Source: Thermomonas flagellata (GTDB lineage: Bacteria; Pseudomonadota; Gammaproteobacteria; Xanthomonadales; Xanthomonadaceae). From it: a stretch of DNA of 64,000 bases. The notes under the pieces were generated by a model. That model saw only the letters and a program-made list of their open reading frames with translations. It made no database searches and was not told where the DNA came from. A program made the translations under genes and the position numbers. The stretch's first letter is position 1, and every line of letters starts with the position of its first letter. Shown here piece after piece: positions 49,392-58,816 of the stretch. The stretch spans positions 372,001 through 436,000 of the forward strand of contig NZ_JAJOZK010000001.1 in assembly GCF_022419185.1 (NCBI RefSeq), given 5' to 3'.

Positions 49392-50468
49392 TCAGGGGTG
49401 GCCCGCGAAGACCGTGATCTCCTCGCGGTCGTGGTACAGCTGGCGGGCGCGCAGCGTCAGTGGCCTGCCTGCCTGCCGCGCGAACAGGTCCAGGCACAGC
49501 CGGGTCTCCTGCCAGCGCTTCTTCATCGGCAGCTTGAGGTTGAAGATCGCCTGCCGGCACCAGCCCTCGCGCAGCCAGGTCGCCATCCGCTCGGCCACCC
49601 GGCGCGGCTGTTCCACCATGTCGCAGACCATCCAGTCCAGCGGCTGCGGCGGCTGCCAGGAAAAGCCGTCCGCGCGCAGGTGCTGCACCTTGCCGGTCTC
49701 CAGCACGTGCGGGCGCAGCGGGCCGTTGTCGATCGCGGTGACGCGCAGGCCGTGGCGGGTCAGCACCCAGGTCCAGCCGCCGGGGGCGGCGCCGAGGTCG
49801 GCGGCGCGCATGCCGTCCTGCAGCAGGCGCGCGCGCTCCGCCTCGGTCAGCAGCACCCGCAGGGCCTCCTCCAGCTTCAGCGCCGAGCGCGAGGGCGCGT
49901 CCGGGTGCATGCGCAGGCGCGGGATGCCCAGCGGCCACGGCGCGCTGTCGGCGGGCAGGCTGCGGGCGAGCAAGGCGTGGTCGCCGGCGACGCAGCAGAC
50001 GTGCAGGCGCGGCAGGCGCGGGTCGTCCTGCGCGCCGAGCAGGCCGGCCTTGCGCAGCGCCGGGCGCAGGGCGTTGCCGAGGCTGCGCGCCAGCCCGGCC
50101 AGCGGCTTGCCGGCTTCGCTGTCGGGATGCTCCATCACCAGCGCGCCGAACCGGGGCTGCCCGTGCAGCGCCTGCAGCATCGGCGTGATGCGGTCGCCCG
50201 GGTCCAGTCCGCGCAGCGCGGCGAGCAGGCGCAGCTTCTGGCGCGCGAACACCAGCGTGGAAAACGGCAGCGCGCGCTCGAGCGCATCGGCGTCGGCCGG
50301 GGCAGGGGTGAGGAACAGCACGTAGCCGCTGCCGCGCGTGGTGCGCGCATAGCCGGCCAGTGCGGCTGCGCCGGCGCGTTCACTGAGTTCCGCGGCCAGG
50401 TCCGGCTCGAAGCCGGCGCGGCAGTAGGCCAGCAGGCCCTCAGTAATTGGGCCCGCCGAGCTCGCCAT
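49392..50468 (-). CDS. rlmM: 23S rRNA 2'-O-ribose C2498 methyltransferase
   Basis: 358 residues, RrmJ/RlmM-type methyltransferase. N-terminal THUMP-like part (LLAYCRAGFEPDLAAELSERAG), SAM motif AADLGAAPGGWTWVLTRHGLRVTAIDNGPL (about residue 215), catalytic segments LDWMVCDMVEQPRRVAERMATWL and AIFNLKLPMKKRW, and a conserved C-terminal RQLYHDREEITVF. The ATG at 50468 is 29 nt inside the deaminase gene; no better start is visible. Second gene after glnS and the deaminase. Confidence 0.93.
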   Translation of the reverse strand: MASSAGPITEGLLAYCRAGFEPDLAAELSERAGAAALAGYARTTRGSGYVLFLTPAPADADALERALPFSTLVFARQKLRLLAALRGLDPGDRITPMLQALHGQPRFGALVMEHPDSEAGKPLAGLARSLGNALRPALRKAGLLGAQDDPRLPRLHVCCVAGDHALLARSLPADSAPWPLGIPRLRMHPDAPSRSALKLEEALRVLLTEAERARLLQDGMRAADLGAAPGGWTWVLTRHGLRVTAIDNGPLRPHVLETGKVQHLRADGFSWQPPQPLDWMVCDMVEQPRRVAERMATWLREGWCRQAIFNLKLPMKKRWQETRLCLDLFARQAGRPLTLRARQLYHDREEITVFAGHP

Positions 50469-51009
50469 AGGCCTTGAGCACCGCGCGCGCGGCGTCGCGC
50501 TCGATGTCGCGCACGACCTCAATGCCGCGCTTGCCGAGTTCGCCCACCCAATCCGCCGGGAGCGGGCCCTCGTCGAACGCGGTGAGCGCCTCCACGTCCT
50601 CGCTGCGCGCGCCGATCAGCAGGCGGTCGATCCCGGCCCACACGGTGGCGCCGTAGCACTGGCAGCACGGCTGCGCTGAGGTCGCCAGCGTCACCGGGCC
50701 GCCCAGCGCGTTCAGCCGGAACTGCTGCAGGCGCTGCTGCGCCAGCATGTAGGCCATCATCTCGGCATGCGCCACCGAGCAGCTCTGGCGCACGACGCGA
50801 TTGACCCCGATCGCGATCAGCCGGTCCTGCGGGCCGAACACCGCGGCGCCGAACGGGCCGCCGCTGGCGTGTTCGACGTTCAGCCGCGACAGCTCGATCG
50901 CGAAGCCCACCTTGGCCGCATCGGTGGAGAAATCACGCCCGGCGAGATCCAGCTCCAGGGCCCACACCGGCAGGGTCAGGTGCAGTTGCACCGGCAGCGG
51001 CATTGGCAT
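50440..51009 (-). CDS. Nucleoside/nucleobase deaminase (CDA fold)
   Basis: 189-residue zinc-dependent deaminase. The zinc sites are HAE in SVAHAEMMAYM and PCCQC in SAQPCCQCYGATVWAGI. The N-terminal GGPFGAAVFGPQDRLIAIGVN is common in guanine deaminase and TadA-like families. The size (189) is between TadA (about 150-165) and other deaminases, so the exact base is unsure. It overlaps rlmM and follows glnS closely, so is probably co-expressed with them. Confidence 0.88.
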   Translation of the reverse strand: MPMPLPVQLHLTLPVWALELDLAGRDFSTDAAKVGFAIELSRLNVEHASGGPFGAAVFGPQDRLIAIGVNRVVRQSCSVAHAEMMAYMLAQQRLQQFRLNALGGPVTLATSAQPCCQCYGATVWAGIDRLLIGARSEDVEALTAFDEGPLPADWVGELGKRGIEVVRDIERDAARAVLKAYGELGGPNY

Positions 51010-51012
51010 GGC

Positions 51013-52758
51013 TCAGCCCTGCGTCGCCCAGGTGTCGCGCAGGGTCACGCTGCGGTTGAACACCGGCGCCTCGGGGCGGTGGTCGTGGCGGTCGGTCACG
51101 AAGTAGCCCAGGCGCTCGAACTGGAAGCTGGTCTCCGGCGCGGCCTGCGCGGCGGCCGGCTCCACGTAGCCGGTGACCACGCGACGCGAGTCCGGGTTGA
51201 GGTGGGCCAAAAAGTCCCGGCCGTCGGCGCCGCCGTCCGGATCCGGGACCCGGAACAGGCGGTCGTACAGGCGCACCTGCGCGGCCACCGCGTGGCGCGC
51301 GCTGACCCAGTGGATGGTGCCCTTCACCTTGCGGTTGGCGCCGGGCATGCCGGGGCGGGAGTCGGGGTCGAGGGTGGCGTGCAGCTCCACCACGCGGCCG
51401 TCGGCGTCCTTCACCACCGCGTCGCAGCGCACGATGCCGGCGCCGCGCAGGCGCACCTCGCCGCCCACGGTCAGGCGCTTGAAGCCCGGCGGCGGCACTT
51501 CGGCGAAGTCCTCGCGCTCGATCCACAGCTCGCGCGCGAATGGCACCGCGCGCTCGCCCAGGCCCGCGTCCTTGGGGTGGTTGGGGAAGGTGAGCATTTC
51601 CTCGTGGCCGGCAGCGAGGTTGGTGAGCACCAGCTTGAGCGGGTCGAGCACCGCCAGCCGCCGCGGCGCGTGCGCGTCGAGGTCGTCGCGCAGCGCGCCT
51701 TCGAGGATGGCGATGTCCAGCAGCGAGTTCTGCTTGCTCACGCCCACCCGCTCGACCATCAGCTTCAGCGCCGAAGGCGTGTAGCCGCGCCGGCGGATGC
51801 CCTGCAGGGTGGGCATGCGCGGATCGTCCCAGCCGTCCACGTGGCCGGCCTCGACCAGCTGCAGCAGCTTGCGCTTGCTCAGCACCAGCCAGTTGAAGTT
51901 CAGGCGCGAGAACTCGATCTGGCGCGGCTTGCCGGCTTCCAGCGGCAGGCCCTTGGCCAGCAGCGGCTGCAGCAACTCGGGATGCCCGGCGAGGTCCACC
52001 CGGTCCACGCACCAGTCGTACAGCGGGCGGTGGTCCTCGAATTCCAGCGTGCACAGCGAGTGGGTGATGCCCTCGATCGCGTCGCTCAGCGAGTGCGCGA
52101 AGTCGTACATCGGGTAGATGCACCAGGCATCCCCGGTGTTCTGGTGCGGCACGTGCTTGATCCGGTACAGCGCCGGGTCGCGCAGGTTGATGTTGCCGCT
52201 GGCCATGTCGATCTTGGCGCGCAGGGTGCGCGCGCCGTCCGCGAACTCGCCCGCGCGCATGCGCCGGAACAGGTCGAGGTTCTCCTCGACGCTGCGCTCG
52301 CGGTAAGGCGAATTGCGGCCCGGCTCGGTCAGGCTGCCGCGGTAGGCGCGCACCTCCTCGGGGCTGAGGTCGCACACGAAGGCGTCGCCCTGGCGGATCA
52401 GCTTCTCGGCGGCGAGGTAGAAGACCTCGAAGTAGTCCGAGGCGTGGCGCAGGCTGGCCCACTGGAAGCCGAGCCAGCGCACGTCGTCCTGGATGGCGCG
52501 CACGTACTCGGGGTCTTCCCTGGCCGGGTTGGTGTCGTCCAGGCGCAGGTTGCAGCGGCCACCGAATTCCGCGGCGATGCCGAAATCCAGGCAGATCGCC
52601 TTGGCATGGCCGATGTGCAGGTAGCCGTTGGGCTCCGGCGGAAACCGGGTGCGGATGGCGCTATGCTTGCCGGATGCCAGGTCCTCGCGCACGATCTGGC
52701 GGATGAAATCAGTCCGGGCAGAAAGGTCCGGCGTGGGGTGCGACAGGGGATGGGACAC
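51013..52758 (-). CDS. glnS: Glutamyl-/glutaminyl-tRNA synthetase: glutaminyl-tRNA ligase
   Basis: Class I synthetase charging tRNA-Gln. It has 581 residues. HIGH motif in [21 protein letters not shown] (about residue 40), KMSKS-like [11 protein letters not shown] (about 270), GlnRS-specific [33 protein letters not shown], and anticodon-binding beta barrels at the C-terminus ([15 protein letters not shown]). No YqeY fusion. A TACACT -10 lies 31 nt upstream of the ATG. It heads a glnS-deaminase-rlmM cluster. Confidence 0.96.
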   Translation of the reverse strand: MSHPLSHPTPDLSARTDFIRQIVREDLASGKHSAIRTRFPPEPNGYLHIGHAKAICLDFGIAAEFGGRCNLRLDDTNPAREDPEYVRAIQDDVRWLGFQWASLRHASDYFEVFYLAAEKLIRQGDAFVCDLSPEEVRAYRGSLTEPGRNSPYRERSVEENLDLFRRMRAGEFADGARTLRAKIDMASGNINLRDPALYRIKHVPHQNTGDAWCIYPMYDFAHSLSDAIEGITHSLCTLEFEDHRPLYDWCVDRVDLAGHPELLQPLLAKGLPLEAGKPRQIEFSRLNFNWLVLSKRKLLQLVEAGHVDGWDDPRMPTLQGIRRRGYTPSALKLMVERVGVSKQNSLLDIAILEGALRDDLDAHAPRRLAVLDPLKLVLTNLAAGHEEMLTFPNHPKDAGLGERAVPFARELWIEREDFAEVPPPGFKRLTVGGEVRLRGAGIVRCDAVVKDADGRVVELHATLDPDSRPGMPGANRKVKGTIHWVSARHAVAAQVRLYDRLFRVPDPDGGADGRDFLAHLNPDSRRVVTGYVEPAAAQAAPETSFQFERLGYFVTDRHDHRPEAPVFNRSVTLRDTWATQG

Positions 52759-52786
52759 GGGCGGGAGACTGGAGGGAAACCCGTTC

Positions 52787-52792
52787 AGTGTA
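52787..52792 (-). promoter_or_regulatory. Probable -10 element of glnS
   Basis: TACACT on the minus strand, about 28 nt upstream of the glnS ATG. No good -35 and no strong Shine-Dalgarno site is evident. Confidence 0.4.
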
Positions 52793-52868
52793 GCGGATGC
52801 GCCGCTCGTCCCGGTTTTGGCGGATTTGGCACGGATCGTGCTTGAAAGCTGTCACAGGGAGGTGGGGC

Positions 52869-53153
52869 ATGCGCACGGTCTATGAAGCCGCCAATCTGAT
52901 GGATGCCCATCTGGTCCGGCAAACGCTGGAGATCGAGGGCATCCCCGCGTTCGTGCGCGGCGAGGCGCTGACCGGCGGGATCGGCGAGTTGGGTGTGTTC
53001 GGGCTGGTGGCGGTGATGGTGCCGGAGCCGGCCTGGCCGCGCGCGTGCGCCTGCCTGCAGGCGCTGGGCCTGGTCGCGGCCGATGCCGGCACGCAGGCCG
53101 GCGCCGCCGATCCCGGTCCCGAGCAGGCCGGAGGCGCGGCATGTCCCGGCTGA
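52869..53153 (+). CDS. DUF2007 family protein
   Basis: 94 residues. TVYEAANLMDAHLVRQTLEIEGIPAFVRGEALTGGIGELGVFGLVAVMVPEPAWPRA matches the DUF2007 (predicted prokaryotic signal-transduction) core; the last 20 residues are variable. GGAGG lies 6 nt before the ATG, a strong ribosome site. Its 3' end overlaps the start of the diguanylate cyclase by 13 nt, so the two may be coupled. No biochemical function is established. Confidence 0.85.
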   Translation: MRTVYEAANLMDAHLVRQTLEIEGIPAFVRGEALTGGIGELGVFGLVAVMVPEPAWPRACACLQALGLVAADAGTQAGAADPGPEQAGGAACPG

Positions 53154-55294
53154 GGCATTGGCTGCACGGGCTGGGCCTGGCGGCGCTGCTGCTGCCGATG
53201 GCCGGCCTGGCCTGGTACGCGGAGACCGGCGGGGCGGGCGAGCCGACGGACGCAGTGCCGGTCCAGGTCCAGTCCGAGCATGCGGTCGGCGACCGCCTGC
53301 GCTACCGCGCGGCGCAGGCACGCCCGATCGAGGCCGAACTGCACTTCCGGTTGCCCGAGCAGGGCAACGAGCGCTGGGTGCTATGGCTCTCGCGCGACGT
53401 GCTGGACTCCGTCATCGCCAGTGCCCCGGGCTGGTCGCCGCCGCCGCAGGGCCTGCACCATCCGGAGCCGGGCGAGTTCCTGCCCAGCGGCTATGCCTTC
53501 CCCCTGCCTGCAGCCTGGCGCGGCGAGCGCCGCGTGCACCTGACGATCGCCGCCGGCGTGCGCGCCGCCCCGCATCCGCGGGTGATCAGCGAGCGCGCCA
53601 TGCTGCGCCTGCTGGCGCGCGACCGCACCATCGTGGCGGCGGTGTACGCCGCGCTGCTGACCCTGGCGGTGGCCGCGTTGGCCCTGTATGCCGCCGTGCG
53701 CGACCGCATCTTCCTGTGGTTCGCGGCCTATGCCGGCGGTGCCTGGCTGCTGGCGCTAGCGGTCAACGGCCACCTGCACCTGCTGGTGCCGTCATCGTGG
53801 CTGGCGCTGCTGGCCGGCGGCGGATCCTGGTTCATGCTGATCGGGTTCGGCGCGGTCGGACTGGTGATGGTGCTGCGCTATGCGCGCCCGGCGCGCGCGC
53901 TGTTGGCCCCGTTGGCGCGGGTCAGCCAGGTCTATGCCGCGCTGGCGGTGCTGTCGCTGGTAGTGCCGGTTGCCCTCGCCGAGGTCGTGGGCTGGGTCGC
54001 GACCCTGTCCTGGATGGTGGCATTGGTGCTGGCGATCGCGCTGGTGTACGGCGCCGCCCGCCGCCGGCAGCCAATGGCGGTGCCGCTGCTGTTGGCGCTC
54101 GGGATCCTGGCTGCGACCGGCGTCGCGCACGAGCTGATGCAGGCGGCGCTGCTGCCGGACAACGCATGGACGCGCTACGGCTACCAGGTGGCGCTGGTGC
54201 TGGTGTCGCTGCTGCTGTTCGTGGGCCTGAGCAGCCGCATCGGCGAGGTGCGCGCGCGGCTGGAAGTGGAGGCCGGCGCGCGCCGCCTGAGCGAGCAGCG
54301 CCTGCGCCGCGAGCAGGTCCGCGCCGACCTCGCTCCGGCGTTGCAGGCGGGCCTGGCCGGGATCGCCGAGGCGGCGATCGCGCCCACTGCGTTCCGGCTG
54401 CTGACCGACGCCGCGCAGCGCCTGCTCGGCTGCGGCGAGGCGGTGGTGGTCGCGCACGGCTGCTTCGGCGATCCGGGGCTGCGCGCCTACGGCGCCGACC
54501 CGGCTTCGGCGGCGGCGCGCATGGCGATGGGTGAGCGCACCGCGCTGCACGCGCTGGCGCAGGCCGGGGTGCCGCGGCTGGTGCACCTGTCGCGCTCGCA
54601 GCGCTACGAGCCGGCGCTGCACGCGGTGGTGCCGCTGGCGCTGCCGGCGCCGGCCTGGGGCGCGCTGGTGGTGCGGCTGCCGCCCGGCTGCGAGCCGGAT
54701 GCGGCGGAACTGGACGCGCTGGACGGGATGGCGCGGCTGGCCGTGCTGCACGCGCAGGAGGCGTTCGCCACCGCGCAGCTGCGCCGCAGCGCCGACCGCG
54801 ACGCGCTGACCGGCGTGCCCAACCGCAGCTCGCTCGACCGCATGGCGCAGGACGCGTTCGCCGCCTGCCAGCGTCGCGGCCTGCCGCTGTCGGTCCTATT
54901 CATCGACCTGGACTGGTTCAAGCCGATCAACGACCAGTACGGGCATGCAGCCGGCGATCTGTGCCTGCGCGAGGTCGCGCAGGCGCTGTCGGCGCAGCTG
55001 CGGCCCGGCGACGTGCTCGGCCGCTACGGCGGCGAGGAGTTCCTGGTGGTGCTGCCGGGCAGCGACGCCGCGGCGGCGCGGGTGCTGGCCGAGCGCCTGC
55101 GCCAGACCATCGAGCGGCGGGTGATCGAATGGGAGGGGCGGCGCATCCCGGTCACCGCCAGCATCGGCCTGGCCGGCCTGCGCGACGGCGACCCCGACCT
55201 GCGCACCCTGCTGGCGCGCGCCGACAAGGCGCTCTACCAGGCCAAGCGCGAGGGCCGCAACTGCGTGCGCGCCAGTTCCGCTTACGGCGATTGA
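53141..55294 (+). CDS. Membrane-bound diguanylate cyclase (7TMR-DISM-like + GGDEF)
   Basis: 717 residues. N-terminal signal/TM (LAALLLPMAGLAWYA), a periplasmic part (to about 150) with a DISM-like pattern, seven TM-like segments (about 160-360), a coiled/GAF-like linker (about 370-540), and a C-terminal GGDEF domain (from about 550). Active-site GGEEF is at 630-634 in GRYGGEEFLVVLPG, preceded five residues earlier by an RPGD I-site. DALTGVPNRSSLDRM is intact. Synthesises c-di-GMP and is likely subject to product inhibition. GGAGG before ATG 53141. Confidence 0.9.
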   Translation: MSRLRHWLHGLGLAALLLPMAGLAWYAETGGAGEPTDAVPVQVQSEHAVGDRLRYRAAQARPIEAELHFRLPEQGNERWVLWLSRDVLDSVIASAPGWSPPPQGLHHPEPGEFLPSGYAFPLPAAWRGERRVHLTIAAGVRAAPHPRVISERAMLRLLARDRTIVAAVYAALLTLAVAALALYAAVRDRIFLWFAAYAGGAWLLALAVNGHLHLLVPSSWLALLAGGGSWFMLIGFGAVGLVMVLRYARPARALLAPLARVSQVYAALAVLSLVVPVALAEVVGWVATLSWMVALVLAIALVYGAARRRQPMAVPLLLALGILAATGVAHELMQAALLPDNAWTRYGYQVALVLVSLLLFVGLSSRIGEVRARLEVEAGARRLSEQRLRREQVRADLAPALQAGLAGIAEAAIAPTAFRLLTDAAQRLLGCGEAVVVAHGCFGDPGLRAYGADPASAAARMAMGERTALHALAQAGVPRLVHLSRSQRYEPALHAVVPLALPAPAWGALVVRLPPGCEPDAAELDALDGMARLAVLHAQEAFATAQLRRSADRDALTGVPNRSSLDRMAQDAFAACQRRGLPLSVLFIDLDWFKPINDQYGHAAGDLCLREVAQALSAQLRPGDVLGRYGGEEFLVVLPGSDAAAARVLAERLRQTIERRVIEWEGRRIPVTASIGLAGLRDGDPDLRTLLARADKALYQAKREGRNCVRASSAYGD

Positions 55295-55460
55295 GGTTCC
55301 CCCGCCGCGCAGCGGCATCGCCGTTGCGCAGGCCGCGGATGGCGATGACGCATGTGCCGGGATGCGCCGGTGTGCCGGATCGCGGCAGGTGGCGATACAG
55401 GTCAGCGCAACGGGCCGGATCCCGTGTTTGTGCGGGCCGGCCGTGATTGCGCGCGTCTGC

Positions 55461-56105
55461 TCAGCGCGCCTGCAGCGCGCAGGTGAAGACCAGCTCGCAG
55501 GCGCCGGCGCCGCTGTCCTCGCGCGTCAGCGAGCTGCGCCAGCGCCAGCCGTCCGGCGCGTCCAGCTGCACCAGCCAGCCGCGCAGCTGCACCTGCTGGC
55601 CGGGGCGGACCGTCGCGAGGGCGGCGGCCACCTCCGCGGTCGCCGGGATCAGGTGCATGTTGGCGCTGTTGCGCACGATCTCCGCTGGCGGCAGCGGCGG
55701 CGCACCCTGCCAGCGGTAGTGGTACCAGCGCCCGGACTGGGTGATGGCCAGCCGGGTGAGTACCGCGTCTTCGGTCATCCGCCCCCAGCCGAGGGCGAGG
55801 TCGGTCGGGGCGTAGCGGGCTTCGCGCCCGTGCCGGTAGTCGGCGCGGCCGAGCACGCGCGCCTGCAGCGCCACGCTGGCCAGCGGGGTGGCGTGGGCAT
55901 CGGCGATGGCCGGCAGCCGCAGCCAGCGCGTCGGCGCGGATTGCCAGACGCCGGTGCCGGCCGCGGAGTCCGGCCATGCCGGGCATTCCGCGGCGATCCT
56001 GGGCGTGGGCGGCGGCGGCGTCGGGCGCGGCCGCAGCGCCAGCCACCAGGCCGCGGCGCAGGCCAGGGCCAGCAGCGCGATCGCGGTGCGCGCGCTCAGG
56101 CGCAC
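55461..56105 (-). CDS. OrfX homologue of the ahp-oxyR cluster (unknown function)
   Basis: 214 residues. N-terminal TM/signal (TAIALLALACAAAWWLA), a Pro-rich linker, then a periplasmic-like domain: PTDLALGWGRMTEDAVLTRLAITQSGRWYHYRWQG, IVRNSANMHLIP, QVQLRGWLVQLDAPDGWRWRSSLTREDSGAGACELVF. It probably starts at GTG 56105, overlapping oxyR by 10 nt. It occupies the place of orfX in the Xanthomonas ahpF-oxyR-orfX operon, but the function is not known. The RSSLTREDSGxGACELVF ending recurs in a wide uncharacterised family. Confidence 0.75.
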   Translation of the reverse strand: MRLSARTAIALLALACAAAWWLALRPRPTPPPPTPRIAAECPAWPDSAAGTGVWQSAPTRWLRLPAIADAHATPLASVALQARVLGRADYRHGREARYAPTDLALGWGRMTEDAVLTRLAITQSGRWYHYRWQGAPPLPPAEIVRNSANMHLIPATAEVAAALATVRPGQQVQLRGWLVQLDAPDGWRWRSSLTREDSGAGACELVFTCALQAR

Positions 56106-57019
56106 CCGCCGACGGGGGCTTGCAACTGCTGCTGCGCGACCTCCGCGATCTGCGCCGCCAGCTGCTGCAGGAACCCGTCCAGCGCCGACGACTTGCGCCA
56201 CACCAGCGCGATCCGCCGGGTCGGCGGATGCGAGGCGAACGGCAGCAGGCAGATCGAGGCCGGCTGCGCGATCGCGGCGTGCACGGCGAGCGCCGGCAGC
56301 AGGGTCACCCCGACCCCGGCGGCGACCATCTGGCGCAGCGTCTCCAGGCTGGTGGCGCGGAAGCCGGATTTCTCGCGCGCGCCGGACAGCCGGCACACGT
56401 CCAGCGCCTGGTCGCGCAGGCAGTGCCCGTCCTCCAGCAGCAGCAGGGTCTCCTCGGCCAGCGCCTCGATCGCCAGCGGGTCGCGCCGCCCGGCCAGCCG
56501 GTGCTGCTGCGGGACCGCCAGCAGGAACGGCTCCTCGAACAGGAACTGCGCGTGCAGCTGGTCGTCGTGCACCGGCAGCGCCAGCAGGGCGGCGTCCAGC
56601 TTGCCCTCGCGCAGGCGCTGCAGCAGCTCGTCGCTCTTTTCCTCCACCAGCAGCAGCTCCAGCCGCGGGAAGCGCGTGCGCAGGCGCGGCACCACGTGCG
56701 GCAAGAGGTAGGGGCCGAGGGTCGGGAACACGCCCAGGCGCAGGGTGCCGGAGCCGGGGTCGCGGCTGCGCCGCGCGGCCTCGCGCATCTCCTCGACCTC
56801 GGCGATGATCCGGCGCGCGCGCTGCACCACCTCCTGCCCGGCCGCGGTCAGCATGACCTTGCGCGGGGCGCGCTCGATCAGCACCACCCCCAACTCGTCC
56901 TCCAGCTTGCGCAGCTGGGTGGACAGCGTGGGCTGGCTGACGAAACAGGCATCGGCGGCCTTGCCGAAGTGGCGCAGGTCGGCCAAGGCCACCAGGTACT
57001 TGAGATCGCGCAGGTTCAT
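56096..57019 (-). CDS. oxyR: Hydrogen-peroxide-inducible regulator OxyR
   Basis: LysR-type regulator, 307 residues. HTH region MNLRDLKYLVALADLRHFGKAADACFVSQPTLSTQLRKLEDELGVVLIER, then the sensor domain with redox pair spaced as in E. coli OxyR (C199/C208): LEDGHCLRDQALDVC. Senses peroxide and activates ahpC/katA-type genes. Located downstream of ahpF in the same direction, with 63 nt between. Overlaps the orfX homologue by 10 nt. Confidence 0.95.
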   Translation of the reverse strand: MNLRDLKYLVALADLRHFGKAADACFVSQPTLSTQLRKLEDELGVVLIERAPRKVMLTAAGQEVVQRARRIIAEVEEMREAARRSRDPGSGTLRLGVFPTLGPYLLPHVVPRLRTRFPRLELLLVEEKSDELLQRLREGKLDAALLALPVHDDQLHAQFLFEEPFLLAVPQQHRLAGRRDPLAIEALAEETLLLLEDGHCLRDQALDVCRLSGAREKSGFRATSLETLRQMVAAGVGVTLLPALAVHAAIAQPASICLLPFASHPPTRRIALVWRKSSALDGFLQQLAAQIAEVAQQQLQAPVGGCA

Positions 57020-57082
57020 GCCGGGTCCGGAGGGCGTGCGCCGGCCATCATGCCGCATCGCCGCCTGGCGCGGGCGCCCGCC

Positions 57083-58654
57083 TCATGCCGCCCGCGCGGC
57101 ACCCGCCGGGGTGCGGATCAGGTGGTCGAAGGCGGACAGGGCGGCGGTGGAACCGGCGCCCATCGCGACCACGATCTGCTTGTAGGGCGCGGTGGTGGCG
57201 TCGCCGGCGGCGAACACCGCGGGCAGCGAGGTCTGGCCGCGGTCGTCGATCACGATCTCGCCGCGCGGCGACAGCTTCAGCGCGCCCTTCAGCCACTCGG
57301 TGTTGGGCAGCAGGCCGATCTGCACGAACACGCCGTCCACCGCCAGCTCGTGGTGGCGGGCAGTGCCGCGCTCCAGCCAGCGCAGGCCGGTCAGGCGCCG
57401 GCCGTCGCCCAGCATCTCGGTGGTCTGGGCGTTCACCCGCACGCGCACGTTGGGCAGGCTGTGCAGCCTGCGCTGCAGCACCGCGTCCGCGCGCAGCGTG
57501 CCCTCGTATTCCAGCAGGGTGACCTGGGAAGCGACGCCTGCGAGGTCGATCGCCGCCTCCACGCCCGAGTTGCCGCCGCCGATCACCGCCACCGGCTTGT
57601 CCTTGAACAGCGGGCCGTCGCAGTGCGGGCAGTAGGTGACGCCGCGGGTGCGGTACTCGGCCTCGCCGGGCACGCCGGTCTGGCGCCAGCGCGCGCCGGG
57701 CGCCAGCACCACGCTGCGTGCGCGCAGGGTGGCGCCGCTGTCCAGCGCGATCCGCAGCAGCCCGTCCTCGCCGGCCGGGTGCAGTGCGTCCGCGCGCTGG
57801 CCCAGCATCAGATCCACCCCGTACTGGCGCACGTGCGCCTCCAGCGCGGTGGCCAGCTTCGGGCCTTCGGTGTATTCGACCGAGGGGAAGTTCTCGATCG
57901 CCAGCGTGTCCAGTACCTGGCCGCCGAAGCGCTCGGCCACCAGCCCGGTGCGGATGCCCTTGCGCGCGGCATAGACCGCCGCCGCCGCGCCGGCCGGGCC
58001 GCCGCCGACGATCAGCATGTCGAAGGGCTCACGCTCGGCCAGCGCCGCGGCGGTGCGCGCGGCCGCGCCGGTGTCGAGCCGGGCGAGGATCTGCTCCACG
58101 CCCATGCGCCCGGTCTCGAACGGCTGGCCGTTGAGGTAGACGGTCGGCACCGACAGGATCTGGCGCGCCTCCACCTCGTCGCGGAACAGCGCGCCGTCGA
58201 TCGCCACGTGGCGGATGCGCGGATTGAGCACGCTCATCGCGTTCAGCGCCTGGACCGTGTCCGGGCAGCTCTGGCAGTGCAGCGACATGTAGGTTTCGAA
58301 GCGGTAGTCGCCGTCCAGCGCGCGCACCTGCGCGGCCAGCGCCTCGTCGATCTTCACCGGATGCCCGCCGACCTGCAGCAGGGCCAGCACCAGCGAGGTG
58401 AACTCGTGGCCCAGCGGGACCGCCGCGAAGCCGACCTGCACGTCGCTGCCGGCGCGGCGGATCAGGAACGAAGGCTTGCGCGCATCATCGCCGGCGACGC
58501 GGCGGATCTTCGGCGAGAGCGCGGCGATCTCGTCCAGCAGCGCGTCCAGTTCGCGCGCGGCCGACGAGTCGTCCAGGCTGGCGACCAGTTCGATCGGCTG
58601 CTGGATGCGCTCCAGGTAGCCGGCCAGTTGGGTCTTGAGTTCGGCGTCGAGCAT
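57083..58654 (-). CDS. ahpF: Alkyl hydroperoxide reductase subunit F
   Basis: NADH-dependent AhpC reductase, 523 residues. N-terminal thioredoxin-like domain with CxxC in [10 protein letters not shown] (about residue 129), a FAD domain ([22 protein letters not shown]), the redox disulfide [10 protein letters not shown], and NADH-binding [30 protein letters not shown] is typical. An inverted repeat lies between ahpC and this gene. Part of the peroxide stress operon. Confidence 0.96.
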   Translation of the reverse strand: MLDAELKTQLAGYLERIQQPIELVASLDDSSAARELDALLDEIAALSPKIRRVAGDDARKPSFLIRRAGSDVQVGFAAVPLGHEFTSLVLALLQVGGHPVKIDEALAAQVRALDGDYRFETYMSLHCQSCPDTVQALNAMSVLNPRIRHVAIDGALFRDEVEARQILSVPTVYLNGQPFETGRMGVEQILARLDTGAAARTAAALAEREPFDMLIVGGGPAGAAAAVYAARKGIRTGLVAERFGGQVLDTLAIENFPSVEYTEGPKLATALEAHVRQYGVDLMLGQRADALHPAGEDGLLRIALDSGATLRARSVVLAPGARWRQTGVPGEAEYRTRGVTYCPHCDGPLFKDKPVAVIGGGNSGVEAAIDLAGVASQVTLLEYEGTLRADAVLQRRLHSLPNVRVRVNAQTTEMLGDGRRLTGLRWLERGTARHHELAVDGVFVQIGLLPNTEWLKGALKLSPRGEIVIDDRGQTSLPAVFAAGDATTAPYKQIVVAMGAGSTAALSAFDHLIRTPAGAARAA

Positions 58655-58713
58655 GCGGGACTCCGGCGGTGGCGACGCGGCGCGCCGCAGCAGCGGGATG
58701 TAAGGGAGGAAAC

Positions 58714-58756
58714 GGGGCTGCGGCCAGCCGCGCGCGGCGGGGCTGGCCGCAGCCCC
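58714..58756 (-). terminator. ahpC-ahpF intergenic hairpin
   Basis: A perfect 16-bp inverted repeat (GGGGCTGCGGCCAGCC / GGCTGGCCGCAGCCCC, 11-nt loop) between ahpC and ahpF, followed on the minus strand by GTTTCC. A second smaller stem CCCCTTCCC/GGGAAGGGG overlaps its edge. Likely a partial terminator that separates a monocistronic ahpC mRNA from ahpF-oxyR-orfX. Confidence 0.55.
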
Positions 58757-58816
58757 TTCCCGCAGGGGGAAGGGGGACGGGCCGCGGACGGCACGGGGCC
58801 GCCCGCGGCGCGGCGG

